Below, one piece after another: positions 12,701 to 27,700 of a DNA stretch of 64,000 nucleotides. Each line of letters opens with the position of its first letter. Position 1 is the stretch's first letter. The stretch is taken from contig NC_080689.1 of assembly GCF_030445035.2 (NCBI RefSeq), positions 20,799,278 to 20,863,277 of the forward strand. The letters are read 5' to 3'. The DNA comes from Dasypus novemcinctus (lineage: Eukaryota > Chordata > Mammalia > Cingulata > Dasypodidae). A program made the translations under genes and the position numbers. The notes beneath the pieces were generated by a model that saw only the letters and a program-made list of their open reading frames with translations, was not told the DNA's origin and ran no database searches.

Positions 12701-15700
12701 CTTTGCACAACTCTAGGGGGCACTCTTTGCATTTTGCCCATAGAATATGAATGCACATGAATGTAGCTGTGCTATAGAAATGAACTTGCGTTTTACATAA
12801 TTATCTCATTTAATCCTCACAGTTCTTCAAAATAGATGTTATTAATCCCACCTCGACATGTCAGAATAGGGATTATTGTTCACATTTTATGCATAAAGAA
12901 ACAAATGCTCAGAGAAATAACAGCTCCTAAATCACATTGGCTCCAGCCACCTCAGGCTCAAGTTCTATATCCCACATCACACAGCCTCTTTCTCTAGGGT
13001 TTTCCAAAGGTTTAATATTGATTAAGTGATTGTTCGAATCCATTTAGTATACTCATGTAAAATATGGTAACATATATCTCTCTCCCACAAGTACATCTCA
13101 AAAGGACACACCTTATTACCTATACAGGGAAAAGATGCATTGGGATCAGATGAACAATTAAAGATATTAATCTGCAGCTCCTTTCTGCCTCAGGGCCTTT
13201 GCACACACCGTGTTCCCTGCCTGGAAGGCAGTTTCCCCCACTGCAGCTGCTAATCCTTACTGATCTCCCTGAAAAAATCTTTTCTCTCAAAAAGTGCCAC
13301 CCACCCAACTGTCGGAGACTACCTGGTATGTTCTCGTTGTGTTGCACACCATCCCTTTCTTTTGTAGCACTCAAAACTATGATTAAACAATTACTTGTCC
13401 TGACTCTTTACCAACCCTCCTCTCTCCACTTCAAAATCCAAGAAGGCAGGGACTATGCCTGTCATTTTTATCACTGTATCCTTAGCTCCTTGAACGGCAC
13501 TTGGCACATGAAGGAAGTGGACCACATCACCAAATATTTGGGATTTGGATTGTTCCCACTTTTAGAGAAAATCTGGGAAAGACATTTTCCCTTGTGACCC
13601 AACTTCACGTAACCAGGAGCACTAAAAACTGATGTTTCTGTTTCGTGGTATATGAAATCGCCTGTTGATTCTTTCATAGTATTTTTAGAAACATCAGTTA
13701 CTTTTACTATTCTGACTACATGCAAATAACTGGAAAGCCCCTGTATTTTTACAGTATCATAAAAAAAAAAAAAAAAAGACGACGAAGAAGACCAGTGACA
13801 AAAGTGGTGGAGATAGTTGGATAACTGAGTTTGTTTCATTTTATAGTTCTCCAGACAAGGCGATGTAGGTTCCCATGTGCAGACTAAATCCAAAGTCATC
13901 TCTGCTGATAGGATCCGATGGTAAATGCAATGACCCAAAACAGTGAATCGGAACATTCGTCAGGAACAACCAGCTCAAAAGATGAAACAAAAGCAGACAA
14001 ATTTGGAAATCCCATTGACAGAATGCCTATATTTTTAAAAAGATGTGTAGGAAGTACAGCAAGTCCCTGGGCAGGGCCTCAGTGCTCAGAGGAGCACCGG
14101 GAAAGGAAGGAGGATGGTGGCTAGGAAAGCACCCAGGGGCAGGAGTGACGCTGCGGGCGGCCTCACGCCCTGGGAGAAGCACCGTGGGCCTGTGGCTGCC
14201 ACATTGCCTGGAAGTCAAACCCTGCATTTCCCGTCTGTGGGACCTTCTCAACGAAACCAGTTGGACACACATCAGGCTTACTTCATCTTCTCAACAGTCC
14301 TGGGAGGGAACTGTGATTTATGAGTCCCGCCTTACAGACCAGGAGACTGAGAAGAAGGTCACGGACTTGCCCAGGTCCATACCACAAAGAAGTAGACAGC
14401 AAATATTTGGAGAAGACCAAAGCACTTCAATCACGGGGCCAGCTATTGGTCCCTTTGACATATGAAGATATCAAAGGACGTTCTGTTTCTTTTTAAAGAG
14501 CATCTCCCATACATAGCGTTTGGTTTATTTGGATTTTGGTCAGATGTTCCGACACCGCTGCCATGATCCCAGCACCGGTAGCCACTGTTTTCTCTATCCT
14601 TGGGGGGCTGAGTGGGGAGGAAAGACCAGAGGAACTCCTGATGGCAGGGAATTCAGAAGGTAGAAGTCCCTGGGTTTCCCTCCTGATTTATGTAACATTC
14701 ACAATGCCAGGCAGCAAGCTGGGGCCATGGATGCAGAGGAGGAGAGGACAGATGCGCTACCCGCTTTCACGAAGCCTAGAACCCAGTAGCATCTTCCCTC
14801 GTGCAGTCTGCGACACGGTGGGTTTCATTTGGCCCACATAGCATCATAAAAAAAAAATTGGTTTTAGTTGCCCATGTTGGAAAATGGAGCTATTTGATAT
14901 AAAACTCCAGCTTCCTGACTTCTGACAAATCAGGAGACACAATGAGTCAATGTCCAGGTTGGCAGCAATGTGCCATAGCTGGGAGTGGCATTTTCCTGCC
15001 ATCGCAGAGCACACCGCTCCCCGTTGCTCTCCTGACACAGAGATCCATACTAGCTGCCACTTGTCACCACACATTTTCTTACTGTAGTGCTAAGGCGAAA
15101 GAGAAAAGCTTGTGTGCAGTGTCTGTATTGAAATATCCCTTTCCTGCATCCCTCTTTTATATACTGACCTGGCTTCTAATGGCATCTGAGTTTGTGACGT
15201 GGGTGGCTCCTCTCCTGGAGGGGGGTGATTGCTCTTCAGGGGAGTGTGAATATGATGCCTGTTTTCTGTGAGCAGGGACTTGGGGGGTCTGAAATGATGG
15301 CAGGGCAATTTTACAGTAAAGTCTATATAATTATGTTTAGAAAAAAACCTTTAGGTGCCAAAGTCTACGTAAAATTAAGTATAACCCAATATAGGACATT
15401 CTTTACCCAAATGTTATATTCAGTAGCTAGAATCATGCCTAGAATGGTCCCTGGCACATGTTGATGCTCAATAAATATTTGTTGAATGAATGAATGATCT
15501 TGACATGAAATTTTACTATGCCGACTTTTTTTCTAAAATGGTATAGTACAAAAAAAAAGAAATCCTAGAAAGTATCCTTTGCCTCTGAGCTCCCTCTTCT
15601 TCCTTCATTTTATCCTTAGTCCACACCCATAAACCTTAGGCCTTCACTCTTTAGACAAAATATATTAGAGAAAAAATTTTTATGACTCAACAGTCAAAGG

Positions 15701-18700
15701 AAGTACACAGCACTTCCTTATCTTCAGGGCTGATGAAGTGATCTGATTCATCGGGTGTCTTAACATTGAAGGGACATGGGTGGGGTTTGTCCAATCTTTT
15801 AAGTTTTATAACTTCTCTCTTAGGCAAGCAGGAATGTGCATTTCAAAGCTTTACCATCTTATCCAGGCCCTCCAATCTGGGTCTAGGTTGTTGGTCTAGG
15901 TTGTTGTCCTCTTGCCTGCAAAGGCCTTGCTCTCTTTGTTTGTCCTAATTGGGGCCCAGTTCACAAGTTCCTCCATGTCTGTCCTAGTCATTAAAGTCTT
16001 CAGCAGCCTCTACTACTTCTAGTATTGTTAATAATTACTATAATACTAACAATAACATCTGCAAAACCAGATGACATTTATTGAGGTTTTATTGTACCCC
16101 AGGCCCCATGCAAAGTACTTTACATGAATTATTTCGGTGGATTCCGATAAAACTGCAATTCAGTAGGGATTTCTATGGTTAGTCCCATTTTACAATTGCA
16201 AAAAACAGCCTCAGAAAGGAAATAACTTGTTCAAGGTGACAGAACTAGCCGGTGGCATGCTCAGCATTTGAACAGAGGCATGCTTGACTCTAAAACCTCT
16301 GTTCTTATGCTTTAATTATACTGTATCCCTGAACAATTGCTGCAGCCCCAGAGTGGGGCAATCTATTTCACCCTTAGCATATGCTGCCTTTCCTTGATAG
16401 TCATTTGTTTGTGTTCAGGTCTTATATAATCAAATAAATCGAGGGCAGTAAATTATTTTATACCATTTTGTATCATCAGAACTAGCAGTGTGCCCTAAAG
16501 TAATAGGAACCTAATAAATTGCTCCTTTATTTCTGCAGTTCTTTAACCAAGCCTCTAAGACAAAGTTTATTACTGTGCATCATTTTGAGTTATTTTGTGC
16601 ATCTCTCCCCATCCAGCTAGGAAACGTTCTCTAGTTCAGCACTTACCACCGAGATTGTGGAAAGGTTAAGTTGACAGTCATTGTTGATGCTGACAACCCC
16701 ACAGGATTAACTTTTTTTTTTTTAATTTCACTTTCCACCTCTGCATGCCATCTTTTTCATATCCTGCATTTACTAATGTCTTAGTTTGCCAGGGCTGCTA
16801 TGACAAATAATACACAATGGGTTGGCTTAAACAATAGGAATTTATTGGCTCACAGTTTTGGAGGCAAGAAGTCCAAAATCAAGGTATTGCCAGGCCATGC
16901 TTTCTCCGGGAGCCTGTAGCATTCTGGTGATTACTTGCCAGCAGTCCTTGGGGTTCCTTGGCTTGCACTTACAACTCTGCCTCCATCACATGGCCATCTG
17001 TCTTTCCTTTTCTGACTTCTTCTAACTGACTTCATCTGAATTTCTTCTGCGTATAACAACTTTGGTCATATAGGATTAAGTCCCACCATGATTCAATTTG
17101 GCCACCTCCAAATAGGATCTTCATAGCTTCTATTTATAAGTTTTTGAGTTCACGTCTAGCAGACTGTGGGTTAGGACTTGAACATGACTTTGTGGGGGAC
17201 ATGATTTGATTCATAACAACTAACTATATTAGATATTGAACTTAAACATTCAGTTTGAAAAATATTTCAGCAGTGTAAATAAATAAATATGATCTAACAT
17301 AATTATTTATCCCTGCTAATTTTGTAGCTTTCTCTGGACCTCTACCACACTGAGGATGATATTTATAAACTGTCGCTGGTGCTGGAGCCCAGGAATTCTA
17401 AATCGGTAGGTATCCGTTTTCTCTCTAAGGATCAGTGCTCAATACTGTTCTTTGTTATTTACGGTGATTGGCCATTACAATTGTGTTTTGTGTTTTAAAG
17501 ATTGAAGAGTTTTAGTCACTATTATTCCCATTTTACTAATTGAACAGCACAACCCTGGCAGTTTGAGGATTATTTCTTCACATGAGAGGCTGATAAGAGG
17601 AAGAATCATTCACCATTACCCTGTTTTAGTGTTTAGCTTCTATTTATTATATCCCCTTTGAGAACTCACCAGGATATAGGACCAAAAAGAAAGCAATACC
17701 AAATAACAACTGTCATTTTAGTTTTAAAGATCATTTATACTCTTCGACCATCTATAAAAGTTTTATTCAAAATAAAATCAGATTTCTTCTTCTATTTTAA
17801 GTACCCCTAAGATAATCCACAAATTTCTCTACTACTAATTGACTCAGTTCAGAATTTCAGTATCACACTGGTTTGGTGGTTATCTCACATTATATACTAA
17901 GATTGAGGACATTGGGTTACTGAATGTACACTGCTCATTAGTTTTACTAAGTGGATTATAGTTTAGATGTTTTGTGCTAATAAAAGAATACCTGGATAAA
18001 TTTGAGTTTTACAACAAGGATAGGTTTGCATGTTGAAGAAAAAACATTTGCTTCTTACAATTATATTTTAAGATCAGTTTCCATATAAAGCTCCTGTGTG
18101 CTAACTCCTTACCAACTGACCTCTGAAGCACCTTGACAATGACTATGGGTGCTAAGCCGGTCCATTGATTAATACCTACCGTGATTCTGAACCACGGGCT
18201 GAATGAGACAGAATGGCTGTGAGAAACTGCTCTCCGGCACTGGTAGGGGCTGCCCTTGAATCCGAGCCAGCAGCATTGTTCTTCAAAGAGTGAATGTGGT
18301 GGCTGTGTGAGCACGTTCAGCCTCCTGCCAGTCCCCCAGGGGCCACCTCCTGGGAACACTGCAGAAGAGAGACCTGGGGGAAGAGCAGCAGCACAGGCCA
18401 AGGAGGGGTTTCCAAGTTAGCATGACTGAGAGACAGCTAGAAAGAAAGGTAAAGTTTTGGGGGTAAAACATTTAGGTTCCTCCCATTTTTCCTAGCTTGG
18501 CTGTGATGAGCTTGACTGTGGCGTGTTAAGCCACGCTAGAGGTGCGCGCACAGCGTTTCCACCTCCTTGAGGCTTTCCTGTACCTGGAGCCAGGTGCCTT
18601 AACTGCTACCAGCGTGGGACACCTGGCAAGGCATCATATACATGCCGTTTCCTCAGCTCTGTTAAGGAAACTTTGTACCCAGCCAAGATCTCATAGCCAG

Positions 18701-21700
18701 CGGGAGAACAGGCTTCCATCAGGCCTGGCGTCTACCTCTGTGCGTTTCCTGCTCTGCGATGCTGCCTGTCATTTTTCTACCATCCCACACGCCAGGAGCA
18801 GGATGGGAATCATCACTTTAGCACACTTACCTTCTATGTGCGCCTTTAGGTGGACTTCATTTTGTTTTCAGGAGAAAGGTTTGCAAATTTTATTTATTTA
18901 TTTTTTAAGGATTTATTATTTTTTAAATTTCTCTCCCCTTCCCCACCCCAGTTGTCTGCTCTCTGTGTCCATTCGCTGTGTGTTCTTCTGTGACTGCTTC
19001 TATCCTTATCAGCAGCACCCAGAATCTGTGTTTCTTTTTGTTGCGTCATCTTGTGTCAGCTCTCCAGGTGTGTGCGGCACCATTCCTGGGCAGGCTGCAC
19101 TTTCTTTCGCACTGGGTGGCTGTCCTTACGGGACGCACTCCTTGCATGTGGGGCTCCCCTATGTGGGGGTACCCCTGCGTGGCATGGCACTCCTTGTGCG
19201 CATCAGCACCGCGTATGGGCCAGCTCCACATGGGTCAAGAAGGTCCAGGGTTTGAACCGCGGACCTCCCATGTGGTAGGTGGATGCCCTATCCATTGAGC
19301 CAAGTCCACTTCCCCAGGTTTGCAAATTTTAGTGGAAGTTTTCCATCAACACAGAAAACTTAACTTTATTTTGTTGTAAAAGCAGAAGCTTCCAAAGCTC
19401 CATTCAAGTGCTCAAAACATTTGATGCTAAGAGAACATATTTCCCAATTCCTTTCTGTCTCTTCTCTGAGAATATCTCACCGTCTTTTGTGCTCGGACCC
19501 TGATAGGCCATAACAAGAGAATGATTTCCAGTCAAGGCTACACTACTGAGCACCTGTAGCTTTAATATGCTTATGGTGGGTGTGGCAGAACTCACTCAAA
19601 TAGCTAGTCCCAGAGGTTCTTAAACTTTTTTGGTGCTTAGTGGTGCTCTTAGAGTCTCCGTAATGTTTTTATAGCACCCCTAGGCCAAGAGAAATACCTA
19701 ATGGTTCCATTTATTAGATAATTATGTCCAAACAACTTAACCAATATTTATAACAACTTAGTACCCACTTGAAAAAAAAATACCCCGACTCTGTAAGAAA
19801 AATAATATTTTATTTCATTCTTAAATACCCATAATTACTTATTAAAGATGTGTGTGCCTTTGGGGACTGCACAGTGTCTTAAATCTTGGAATCAGGTTGG
19901 ATACCACCACTCTCATTTCCTGTTCCACACTGAGTTTTTTAAAATTATTTTTTTAATTGAAGCAGTTGTAGGTTTTCAGAAAAATCATGTAGAAAATACA
20001 GAGTTCCCGTACGCCCCTGCCCCTGTCCCCACCTGATGCACATAGTTTCATAGTTTTCTCTATTATGAACAGTTTGCATTAGTGTGGTACCTTTGTTACA
20101 ATGAAACAATATTACTATTCCACCTTGATTTTTTGCTCCACAAAGGTTTGAAACTTAGCACAATCTAATGGGCAAACTAAACTACTGGAAGCAAGCAGTT
20201 TTATGTGGTACCTGACAGATAAGGAGTCTTGCTGTGTTTCCCTGGAAGTTTGAAATATCGTGTGGCATCCCTGTGAATCTGTTGCAGCTTCCTGGAGCAA
20301 CTTCACTTTGGGAATCCTGTACCAGAGCACCGTGATGAAAAGTCTGATAGAGCCACCGTGTACGCGGGCATAGGTGTGCGTGTGTGAACACATCCAAATG
20401 GCAGATACTAGATCCGCACCTCGCAACACTGAGGCCACTGAGCCCTCACCACAACTCTCTCTCTGAATATTTGCTACCAACTCTTGCAAACATGTTTATC
20501 CCCAATTCATAACCAAATTTAAATCCTACTACTAATACAGGTTTGCTGTGTGTGCAGGGAAAATATTTATGCTGTACGAGGTTCTGGGGAGAGCATATAA
20601 ACTACTACCACAGTTTTAGCTGCTCTCCTAAAAGGATCGTGTCCTTTACTTGTCATGTTTAGGAGTATTATGTATTATGGCCATCATCTTCCCACATAAT
20701 TGAGTGAAAATGTCTTGCAAGAATGAATGTGGGGAAGCCTGTGGAGAAAGCAAGTCCACCAAGGAGGGCTGGAGAAGCAGAATGATTCCAGAAAAGCCCG
20801 AAGTGATTGAGGTTCTGGTTTAAGCTACTTGAGGGAGACACAGGCATGAAGACATGCCCATGCGTGCATCCATCCCTCTAGTGCGCAAACCCACTGATTT
20901 ATCACCAGTATCAAGTGACGGGTCATTAGATATCTGGGGTTTTACATGTTTTGTATTATGCAAAAATATCTGATGGATGGTTATATAGGCATTTAAGATA
21001 TTTTAGTGATATTTGGGGAACTGCAATAGAGTTTTGGATGGGCTTATTTTCCTATTTAAAATAATAAAATTTAGTCACCTGCTCAACAAAATGCGCTATC
21101 CAAACATGTATTTAGTTACAGTTTATATTCTGTTAACAAAAGATACCTATGTTTTATAAACATTTAAGTCTTATATACATGGATGTTTTTATTGCTATTT
21201 TTAATATATGGAGTTCTATGACTACCTCAGCGCCGCTGGTCCTAACTGCTCAAGGCCTCAGTTAAAGTTGAACACTGTGTTTTCTGTCAGCAGCCTACCT
21301 CCCCTACAACCCCCACCAAGCCCGTGGTGGCCCTGGAGTGGGCCTCCGGAGTGATGCCAAAGCCGGACCCCACAGTCATCAACAAGCACATAAGGAAATT
21401 AGTCGAGGTAAGTGGTTGAGGGAGGGTAGAAGGAGAATACCAGAAAGCCCTTTTATCTTTCCAGAATATTCTGTGATTCCTCAGGAATAAATGGAGTCCA
21501 TGCAAACAACCCCCTGGCAGTTAGGAGCATATCTTAGTTTGCCTGAACTTATACCACAAATACTACACATTGGGGTGGCTAAAATGGTGGAAATTTTTTG
21601 CCTTATGGTTTTGAGGCTAGGAAAAGTCCAAATCTGGATCTCGGCATGGGCTGCTTTCAAACAGAAGACATTGGTCTGGTGCTGGCAGCCGGCAATCTGT

Positions 21701-24700
21701 GGGACTCCTGGCTTTCTCTTTGCATGGTGATGGCCTCTGCTTTCTCTTCCGAGTTCCCACTGACTTTCTGCTCTTTATAATGCCTCCAGTAATCCAGATT
21801 AAGACACCCCTTATTCAGCTGGGCGACGCCATAACTAAAAATTATGTCTTCAAGAGGTCTTGTTTACGAGTTCACACCCGTAGGAGTGCAGATTAAGGAC
21901 ATGCCTAAATCGAGGTACATCCTTCTATGCCAGAGTGAGTTAGTAGACACTTAGCTCAACATCTGGCAGAGTCTATCAGAAAAGCCCCTTTGCCATCCCT
22001 TTCAGTCTTTTTGCATTTACCTAAATACTCCCAGCTATTTCCAATTTCCTTTCTTCACAGTCATTTGACACTTCTGTCACTGTCACTCAAACAATTGAGG
22101 GATTAGTTGGGGATTAGAATCACTTGTTAGCCATGCACAGGGGACCCAACAATGTCCATAAAGTGATGAACTGAGAGCAGCGAAAATCCTGCAAGATGCC
22201 TAGCTCCTCTGGCTGTCTGTATTTGGGGGTCTGTGGCACAGCAGCACAATGGCATTTAGATTAGAAAATCCCTTAATGTGGGACAAGTGTCTATTGGAGT
22301 TTTCCATATAGACAGAAGAGAAGAAGCACCAATGGAAACATCTCTGGCCCTAGAAACTGCAAACCTTGATAAAATGCCCACTTGAATGGATTAGTCCATC
22401 CTCTGGTGCAATAGGATGAGGTCTTTGGGATATACTGTACTTCTTTTGCTGGTAAAAGATGTTTAAAGTAAAAGAAAGAATGTTCTACATCTTGGATAAT
22501 CCAGGCAACTGTGAGGTGCTGAAATAAAGTTTTATGGAGCATGTGAAGCAGAAAGGAAAAGATTAGAAATAGCATGGAGAGGATTTTTGATTTACATACA
22601 TACGTTTGCAAAGAACCTACAAACCTTTTTGAAAAACAGTTTATCAGGCCGATGGAGACAATCTTCTCTCATAAAAGAAGAATAGAAAGTTTCACTTTCA
22701 GGCCTTGGTAATTCCACTTTTCAGGGACAATCAGTGATAACAATTGGTTGACTTTTTTGCCTGACCTACCCCCTCTCCCACTCTCCTTCTCAATGTATGT
22801 CTTTGAGAAGGCTTATTCAATTAAAAAAAAAAAAGATTTATTTATTTATTTATCCCCCCCCCCACACACACACCAGTTGTCTGTTCTCTGTGTCTATTTG
22901 CTGCGTCTTCTTTGCCCGCTTCTGTTGTCAGCGTCTTGGGAATCTGTGTTTCTTTTTGTTGTGTCATCTTGTTGTGTCACCTCTCCGTGTGTGCGGCGCC
23001 ATTCCTGGGCAGGCTGCACTTTCTTTCGCGCTGGGTGGCTGTCCTTACGGGGCGCACTCCTTGCACGTGGGGCTCCCCTATGCAGGGAACACCCCTGTGT
23101 GGCACAGCACTCCTTGTGTGCATCAGCACTGCACGTAGGCCAGCTCCACATGGTCAAGAATGCCCTGGGTTTGAACCGTGAACCTCCCATGTGGTAGGCA
23201 GACTCTATCCGTTGAGCCAAGTCCACTTCCCTGTAAAGATCCTTTTTGATACGGTGAATTCCCATATATACATGCATCTGTTTCTGGACTCCACTTCTTT
23301 AAGTAAGTTCTATTATCACACTGTTTTGATTGCAGCTTTGTAGAATATTTGATTTCAACCCCCTCCCCCATTACTCCTCATTTTAACACTTTAGCTATTC
23401 TTAACAAGTGCACTTTTATTTGAACTTTAGAATAAGCTTGTTCATTTAAAACAGATCTCCATTAGGACTTTGATGAAATTTAACTAAATATAAGCTTTAA
23501 TTTTTGAAATAATTTAACATCTTATAGCTTTATTTTCTGTTGTCATGGTTTTGGGATTTGTGAATTCTCCAAGCTTAATTCCTACTCCACCTTTAGGTCT
23601 CAAGAGCTCTGTGTAGACCTTACTTTATCCAGGGAGGCTTTCTCAACACCCTTCCTTTCCCCTCCAACACTCTCCTCTGACCCCCTCTATGGAACGGTTT
23701 TTATCCCCAGCAAAACACTCATCTTGTTATACTACAGGGGCTACTCGATTCAGTTATTTCCCACTAGTTTCTAAGTGACTTGATGGGTGGGCTAACATGC
23801 TAGTCGCCATTGCTTTCCCAATAGAACTTCAGAGCCTTACTCACAATCATTCAGTAAAGATTGTCTTTCATTTGCAGTCTGTGTTTAGAAACTATGATCA
23901 TGACCATGATGGGTACATCTCTCAAGAGGACTTTGAAAGTATAGCTGCCAATTTTCCTTTCTTGGATTCCTTCTGTGTGCTGGACAAAGATCAGTAAGTC
24001 TTAATTTTGTTATATTTTAATGTCACTGTCCTAAAGCAGAAAAACTTTATCAGTTTACATCTCAGAGCTTTAAACCTAGTGCTTGTATGAAACAAGTCTC
24101 ACTTTTCACCTATTTTTCCTGGGTGTACATGAACATGACTGACCAGATAGAACCAAAGGACAAGCACATCATCAATATTGAGCATGAGTGCCAGTTCCCA
24201 TTTTAGCCTGGCCCTTCATTTCTCACTTTACTTCTACGTCTTAGCCATTTCATCAACCCTCAAACATCGACCAAAATGAATTAGGGGAGAAGTATAGTTA
24301 CATCTAGCCTAGGCGAGTTCTCAGTATGAATGGGCCTGAGGGTAAGCTTAAATCACATTGAGTAAGATATCTTTAGTTTATTTATGATCTTCATGAAAAC
24401 AAGTAATGGCTGCAGCTAGCCAAGAAGAGTCCATACCTTTGGGTTTCCCTTTGACAGATCAAAGGTTGTCTTGATAAACAAAGAACAATGACCTTTCTCT
24501 ACAGCTTTAAATGCTTCCTGAAAAATTAAAAATGACTTCAGATGATAAAATACAGCTCATTTTAAAAAATGATCTTTAAAAAAGCCATTGTTGATAAAGT
24601 CTTACATAAAAAATTTGATGGCTTAATTTTTAATTGTGTGAGATTAGTTCCTAATTACTAAACTATCTAAAATTAAAGGATGGATTTTATAATGGCGACA

Positions 24701-27700
24701 TGTCCAGATTATACTACATTTAAATCCCCTGGGATTTTTCTTGTTTGGAAATTTTAAAAAAATGAAATCTACAAGTAATTCCACACACCAAGGCAAGCCT
24801 TGGTACTTTAGCAGCAATGTCCTAATCCTTAAATTCACCTTCATTACATAACCAGAATGGAGAATACTTTTTAAATAAGTTAAATTATTAGAAACACAGC
24901 TTCCTTCTCCAAGTAAGAAACCTGTAAATTACCCACTTCTTCCCTAAGGTTTGTTGCTATCAGTGACAAGTAAGTAGGACTTGACTAAAATTGCTTCCCA
25001 GGTTTCATTTCTCTCCTCTGCTGAATCTTTTGATAAAACTGAGGCCGTTCCAGCAGCCTAACTACCATTAATACAATTGCTGCAGAAAACCTATGGAAGC
25101 TAATATAAACTAGCTCCAACTTCCCAGCTACCACTTCTCTCCCTCTCCCCTTTCTTCTCCTTCTTTTTCTTCTTCTTTTTTCTTTGAGAATGAAGGCTTG
25201 ACCTATTCATAGCTTTTTGTCAGATAATGGGGTACCTTAAATTTACATCTCAAAGTTTACCATGGCTAACCTTGCCAAAGTTTCTAGTGGCTAAAACCAG
25301 GAAGGGCTAAGAAAGAAAATATGTTTTCCAGAGTATTATTTTTTAAGCCATCTTCATTGGAAATTGCTGTTAATTTGTAATTTTGAAAAAGGAATTAGCT
25401 AATCAAATTTTTGAAATAGTGGTGATTCTAATAAAGAGATGTCTTTACTACACAACTTCCCAGAACTTTTAATAGGCTAGGGTGCACTGTGCCTCTTTAA
25501 GAGGGAGATGGGAGAACGCACTGTTCCACAAACTTCTGTGGATAAGTAAAATTTCTTCATTTATTTATCACAGTACACTACTCCTCCTTCCCCACCTTCC
25601 CCAGTCCCCATTACCATCTCAAGAATCTGTTTTCCCACAAAACGCTCTTTGAGATCTGTTGTTTTCGTGGATGTTTACTTTTAAATCTATCTTCCCTGGG
25701 AGAAGAGACTTCCATGGGAGGAAGTCTCAGAAATAGGTTTTAGGCCATATTTGGAAATTTCAGTGCATCAGTGACCAGATAAAACTTCTTGGTTCATTCA
25801 GACTGAAATCCTTCCAAACTCCACCTAGAGACTAGAGACAATCTCTCTCTCTGACTACCAGAGGGAGGCAGCTATGAGTGACTGGACGCTTGAGGCAATG
25901 CTGGGAGCAGCCCAGACAGCATGGCATGGTACTCATGGGAACTAGCCAAGCTACCTTGGGAACTGATGGATCAGAGGATGATATTGAAAGCCCCTCCCAT
26001 GAACTGAGGAGCATGGGATATTTCCAGGTGTATTACTAGTTAGGTACTGCCAGCTTACATAATAGCTTGACACAGTAAGAGTCTTTTATCCTTACTCATG
26101 GAAGAATCCAGTGTTCCTGGTGGGTGGTCAGCATTCTCCTTCCTGGTGAATCAGGGATTAGACTCCTTCCATCTTGTGGCTTTGCAGTCCTCTAGGGTCT
26201 ACGGTCCTTTGAATTCACTGGTGGATAAGAGAAGAGAGGGTGGAGAAGCCTCCTTAACCTCCTCAGTCTGAAGTATTACACGCCACATCTCTTCATGTTC
26301 CTCTGGGGGACCATAGTCACATGGTCCCCACCTAGATTCAGGAAGGGCTGGGAAGTGTCCATCCTGGCTGGGCAGTTCTATGTGATGAAAGATGGAGCAC
26401 ATGTTCAGCAATAAGAATTGATCCTCCTTTCTCTGTTGATTACACTGTGAAAGGGCCTAAGCCAGGACAGCTGCCTGGTGGGTGGGCTCCAGGGGGGACC
26501 ATTCACTTTCTAATCTGGTGGATGGTTGGGTGTGCAGGCAATTCCTGAGGGGAAAGTTTAGAGCACGGGCCAAGGGAGGGTACTGTCCTCCCTACACGTA
26601 GAGACTGAAAGGAAGAAGCAGATCCTGCAGGGTTGAGAAGGAGGAGTGAGAGAGGGAGGAGGAAAACCAGGACTGCAATGAACTCAACGGGAGTCAGTGG
26701 AGAAGACACTGCCAAAAAGGACGAAACGCATCCTGGTGTCATATGCTGTCATGGAGTCAACAGCTTGAGGCATGAGAACAGATCCCTGAGGGTGTCATTG
26801 GTAACAGTTGCAGTAAAAGTGTAGGATTGGAAACCTGATTACACAAGGTAAAGAGTAATTGAAGGAAATGGAGAAAGTGTCCAATGAATACTCTTTTTGA
26901 GAACTTTAGGGGTAAGAGAAGGAAGAGAGAAAAACCAAGTGTTGGAGATGGGAGCAGGACTGAGGAAAGAAATATTTACCTGTAAACAAAGGAAGAAATA
27001 GTTGGAGAGATGGGGCAGAACCTGGAAGGAGCAGTGTCCTGTAAGGGTGGGAGAATGGGATGGATTATCACTTCCTTTGAGATAAGCAGGAATCCTAGAG
27101 AGGACAAAGGATATAGAAAGGCATTTTGAATTGGCAAGGAAGGCATGATCTCCAACAAATGCTGATGTGGAGAAAAGGGAAAATGAAGCTCACCTATGTC
27201 AAGTGGACTTGAGCTCTTTGGTAAACAAAAAGTCAGGATATGTGATGATTATGGGTCAGGGAGGGACATGCACCTAAAGATTTGTCCTGTGTGGAGAAGA
27301 CATGGATGAACTGCTTTAGTGAATGGGCTGTGAGCCAGTAAGAACATGAAAAAAAAAATCACCAATGGCAGCGACCCATATGACATCAGCTTGAATAAAT
27401 TTGAGAATGATGGGCCCAGTTATCACAGCCCTGCCTTTCTCCAACAGCATGATGCCTACAGACCTTATTGTCAGATTGAGAAAGAAGGAAATGCCCTTCT
27501 GGAAGCTACCCTTCATTAATAAAGGATACTTTCTGTGCCATGGCGCAAAGGCCACGTGTGTGTGTGTGTGTATGTGGTCCTGTACACACACACAGACCAT
27601 CTTCTTACCAAGCAAGGCACTTGGTACCCAAAGCTATCTTTCAGATTTCTCCCCTCCTCTCAAATGTAACAGACCATTCCCCATCTACTTTGGGTCACAA

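Larger units (their letters stand above)
7552..16777 (+). other. RASGRP3: RASGRP3 9.8-kb intron, main part
   Basis: Mosaic of old repeats: L2 at about 8040-8430 and 13180-13560, MIR at about 10200-10440, 12340-12450, 12830-13000, 14270-14400 and 16060-16330, and an L2 tail near 15400-15495. Also a G10 run at 7801-7810 and a poly(A) run near 13760-13777. No open frame here has homology I recognise. A CpG-bearing hairpin at 11103-11165 stands out. Confidence 0.55.

Noticed and set aside
13471..13956. 161-codon minus-strand frame
   Set aside because: It spans an L2 end and a poly(A) run (read as poly-Phe). No homology.
18542..19255. 237-codon plus-strand open frame
   Set aside because: It crosses a SINE boundary; its second half is the antisense of the DAS SINE and recurs as similar peptides at the other copies.
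22748..23197. Open frames with recurring cysteine-rich peptide at 22.8-23.2, 31.3-31.8 and 53.2-53.7 kb
   Set aside because: All are antisense translations of DAS SINE copies, not a protein family.
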